Source: Betaproteobacteria bacterium
Lineage (GTDB): Bacteria > Pseudomonadota > Gammaproteobacteria > Burkholderiales > Rhodocyclaceae
Direction: 5' to 3'
Assembly: GCA_028065725.1 (NCBI GenBank)
Contig: JAPTVL010000510.1
Coordinates: 1 to 6,404 of the forward strand
DNA length: 6,404 nucleotides
Shown here: piece by piece, positions 4,778-6,404 of the stretch
How positions within the stretch are numbered: the stretch's first letter is position 1
Layout of the letters: each line of letters opens with the position of its first letter
Position numbers and translations under genes: made by a program
Notes under the pieces: model-generated
Told to the model about the DNA's origin: nothing
Seen by the model: only the letters and a program-made list of their open reading frames with translations
Database searches by the model: none

Positions 4778-5614
4778 CTAGACCCGGCGCGTGCCCTTGC
4801 AGTCCGGGTGGCGTGAGCAGCGCCAAAACGCCTTGTCCGCATTCGCACCGTGCCTGGCTTTACGCATCATCATCCGGCTTTGGCATTCCGGGCAAAACGG
4901 CGCGCCTGTCGTCGTGATGCTCAGCGGATCCCGGAAAAACTTCACCGGCACGCTCACCCCGCGAATCAGCGCATGCAGCGCCTTGTCGTCCATCAGCTCG
5001 ATGTTCTTGCCCCGGGCAAACGCACAGGCCTCGTCCGTGAATACGCCGGACGTCACCACGAACCCGCCGGTCGCGCCCCGGGCTGCCATCTCCCCATAGA
5101 GCTCCCGCACGATGTTCACTCCCACCCGGATGGCGCGCCACTGCTTGCATTGCACCAGAAAGAGCCCGCCGCCCCGCTTCAGGGTCAGATCAGCCCCGCC
5201 CTCGGCGCCGCCGCTGCCGGATGGCGTCACCGAGTAACCCTTGCGCCGGAAAGCCTCCACTACCACCCCCTCGAACTGCTTCCAGCTCATCGTGCTGAGC
5301 GCACCCTTGTCGGGGCTGGCCGCCACCTGCGCATGCAAGGCCCGGCGCTGATAGCGACCATAGGCGGACACGCCGCCGCCCCCCAGGAAAGCGAGCGGCA
5401 ACAGATACTGGCCCACCGCAGCCAGCGTGTGGAAAAGATCCGGGTCGACCAAGTCGCCCATCTGTCCGAGCTGCGCGGTTGCAGCCACCCCGCTGGCGGC
5501 CATGCCGCGCAGCCAGACATAGGCAGCGATCGCGAGCACGACGCCCACCCACCAGGCAAGCGTGCGGCTTATCCCGATCACATCGTCAAACAGGTCTTGT
5601 TTACGCCGTTCCAA
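4778..5614 (-). CDS. Membrane-anchored Mrr-like restriction endonuclease with C-terminal topoisomerase-type zinc ribbon
   Basis: A 278-residue protein with three parts. Two membrane spans (about 17-37 and 62-84) anchor the N-terminus. An Mrr-type PD-(D/E)xK nuclease domain covers about 110-220, with Glu115 in WKQFEGVVVEAF, Asp142 in GGADLTL, and the Gln155-x-Lys157 pair in LFLVQCKQW; the FVVTSG (185-190) and ELMDDKAL segments are also typical. The C-terminal zinc ribbon has Cys241, Cys244, Cys266 and Cys272, as in topoisomerase I C4 fingers, and probably contacts DNA. All catalytic residues are present. Mrr relatives cut modified or foreign DNA, but membrane-bound members are not well characterised. 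The TTG start at 5614 follows AAGGA (complement of 5622-5626) by seven bases; an in-frame TGA at 5645-5647 excludes a longer ATG start. A 20-codon ORF overlaps the start. Confidence 0.88.
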   Translation of the reverse strand: MERRKQDLFDDVIGISRTLAWWVGVVLAIAAYVWLRGMAASGVAATAQLGQMGDLVDPDLFHTLAAVGQYLLPLAFLGGGGVSAYGRYQRRALHAQVAASPDKGALSTMSWKQFEGVVVEAFRRKGYSVTPSGSGGAEGGADLTLKRGGGLFLVQCKQWRAIRVGVNIVRELYGEMAARGATGGFVVTSGVFTDEACAFARGKNIELMDDKALHALIRGVSVPVKFFRDPLSITTTGAPFCPECQSRMMMRKARHGANADKAFWRCSRHPDCKGTRRV

Positions 5615-5663
5615 TACGTTGTCCTTCGAGGCCAGGTGGCCTGGTCATCCCACTGCAAAACAT
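5601..5663 (-). CDS. 20-codon upstream ORF overlapping the Mrr-like gene start
   Basis: An ATG at 5663 has AAGGAG (complement of 5674-5679) ten bases upstream, a better start signal than that of the nuclease gene itself. It encodes 20 residues beginning MFCSGM and ends at TAA (complement of 5601-5603), so it overlaps the first 14 bases of the nuclease frame in another register. It may be a leader that controls nuclease translation by termination and restart. No protein function is suggested, and chance is possible. Confidence 0.35.
   Translation of the reverse strand: MFCSGMTRPPGLEGQRIGTA
5629..5642. promoter_or_regulatory. 14-base perfect palindrome next to the Mrr-like ribosome-binding site
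   Basis: AGGCCAGGTGGCCT is inverted as 6+2+6 bases (as RNA, a five-pair GC stem with a four-base loop). An overlapping repeat, CCAGG at 5632-5636 with CCTGG at 5640-5644, offers a second register. It lies two bases beyond the AAGGA site of the nuclease gene and inside the 20-codon upstream ORF. It may be an operator or an RNA hairpin that affects ribosome access. Confidence 0.35.
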
Positions 5664-5768
5664 GCGGAGCTTACTCCTTGGTTGCCCCGCAGGACCACAT
5701 CCGCTGGCCTGACCCTGACCCGCACGCCCCTCGCCGGGCGCGGCCGCACAGCCGCCAACGGCGCCTAT
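5664..5768. other. Spacer between the export-like gene and the Mrr-like gene
   Basis: These 105 bases hold the ribosome-binding site of the upstream ORF (complement of 5674-5679) and a tandem hexamer CTGACC twice at 5709-5720. GC-rich inverted pieces occur around the GCGGCCGC-like stretch near 5740-5750, but no T-run follows on the minus strand, so no intrinsic terminator is called. No clear promoter is visible. Confidence 0.3.
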
Positions 5769-6404
5769 TCAGCCGCGTCCGTTTTGCGCGGCGTGCTCAC
5801 GGTGCCGGCCCAGCAGATGCATCGCGGCAGCGATCAGCACGATCGCGACGAACAACGCATAGGGGGCGTACTGGTTGACGGTTGACGCCCAGACATTGAG
5901 CTCGTTCAGCAGCAGCGCCCACACGCCAATCGCGACATAGGTCGCCACCAGCACCACCGCCAGATTCACCCAGGGGCGCAAGCCGATCAGAAATCCGATG
6001 ATCGCCCCCACCACCGGGCCGGTCATCCAGAACGGAGCGAACACGAAAACAAACAGGCCGGCGATGCCGAACTTGCGCACCACCCCCCCGCGCGACGCCG
6101 CGGCGCGGTGGATGCGCGTGATGAAAGGCTCCAGGGTTCGCAGCTTGATCAGCTGCCGCGTGCTCTGCACGAACAGCGGGTAGATCACCAGCACCTGGAT
6201 GGTCTCGATCAGGATGTTGAGCGGCACCACCTGGGCATGACCGAAACCGCTGGCATAGCCGAAGGACATCCCCGCTTCGCGGCCGATGATCAGGTTCAGC
6301 CCGGTCATGATCGCGTAGGGAAGAATGTGGTCCGGATACAAGTGCCACCCGATCCCGAACGCCAGCAGCATCAGGCCGGTCAGCGCCAGGCCAAGCCCCA
6401 GCAT
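5769..6404 (-). CDS. Small multidrug-export-like membrane protein (start at or beyond window edge)
   Basis: At least 211 residues of a very hydrophobic protein that resembles the 'putative small multi-drug export protein' family (PF06695 type), whose transport role is largely assigned by annotation. Membrane segments appear at about 3-20, 26-41, 58-79, 112-138, 145-167 and 181-198. A polar loop at 82-111 is rich in Arg and Lys. Distinct motifs are YPDHILPYAIMTGLN (23-37), KFGIAGLFVFVFAPFWMTGP (111-130) with GAIIGFLIGLRPW (133-145), and a basic His-rich tail. The Met at 6404 coincides with the window edge, so the true start may lie outside. It is upstream of the Mrr-like gene on the same strand, with a 154-base gap, so a shared transcript is possible but not required. 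Confidence 0.65.
   Translation of the reverse strand: MLGLGLALTGLMLLAFGIGWHLYPDHILPYAIMTGLNLIIGREAGMSFGYASGFGHAQVVPLNILIETIQVLVIYPLFVQSTRQLIKLRTLEPFITRIHRAAASRGGVVRKFGIAGLFVFVFAPFWMTGPVVGAIIGFLIGLRPWVNLAVVLVATYVAIGVWALLLNELNVWASTVNQYAPYALFVAIVLIAAAMHLLGRHREHAAQNGRG

Noticed and set aside
5709..5720. Tandem CTGACC hexamer as a regulatory repeat
   Set aside because: Two copies of six bases in GC-rich DNA are expected by chance, and they are not placed at a recognisable promoter.
4850..5878. 342-codon plus-strand frame opposite the Mrr-like gene
   Set aside because: It is an antisense reading of a gene with intact catalytic and zinc-binding motifs, and it runs into a second gene.

Overview
The window is GC-rich, with strong G/C preference at third codon positions in most genes. 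Gene content and style (small secreted proteins, a bufferin operon, a MOSC protein, a DUF457 membrane protein) suggest a proteobacterium, most likely a betaproteobacterium. That placement is inferred from gene style, not from a marker gene. No rRNA, tRNA, insertion sequence or CRISPR array was seen.

Left part (1-1047): the 3' end of a plus-strand gene resembling a metallo-beta-lactamase-fold hydrolase converges on a minus-strand pair. The pair is a 77-residue secreted protein followed by a DUF457/YdjM-like membrane protein.

Centre (1048-3350): a 292-base divergent control region leads into the most interesting locus, a compact three-gene bufferin-type operon. It encodes BufA2, a secreted Cys-rich RiPP precursor; BufB, an MNIO/DUF692 iron oxidase; and BufC, a DUF2063 partner protein. 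By family knowledge BufB and BufC convert precursor cysteines into heterocycles, and the exported peptide buffers copper. A perfect 10-bp GC-rich hairpin separates bufA from bufB, and bufB and bufC overlap as ATGA, so the layout suggests a high precursor-to-enzyme ratio. An ECF-sigma-like promoter and an AT-rich quasi-palindrome lie upstream.

Right part (3361-6404): a minus-strand MOSC protein is preceded by, and overlaps as ATGA with, a 30-codon single-membrane-span protein. A small divergent plus-strand ORF of unknown function follows. Next come an orphan MNT-type nucleotidyltransferase (antitoxin family, no HEPN toxin beside it) in visibly less GC-rich DNA, and a membrane-anchored Mrr-like nuclease with a C-terminal zinc ribbon. 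The nuclease gene starts at TTG and is overlapped by a 20-codon upstream ORF with a good ribosome-binding site. The window ends inside or at the start of a small multidrug-export-like membrane protein gene. The MNT and Mrr-like genes could be a remnant of a defence-type accessory segment, but the window does not show a complete known system.
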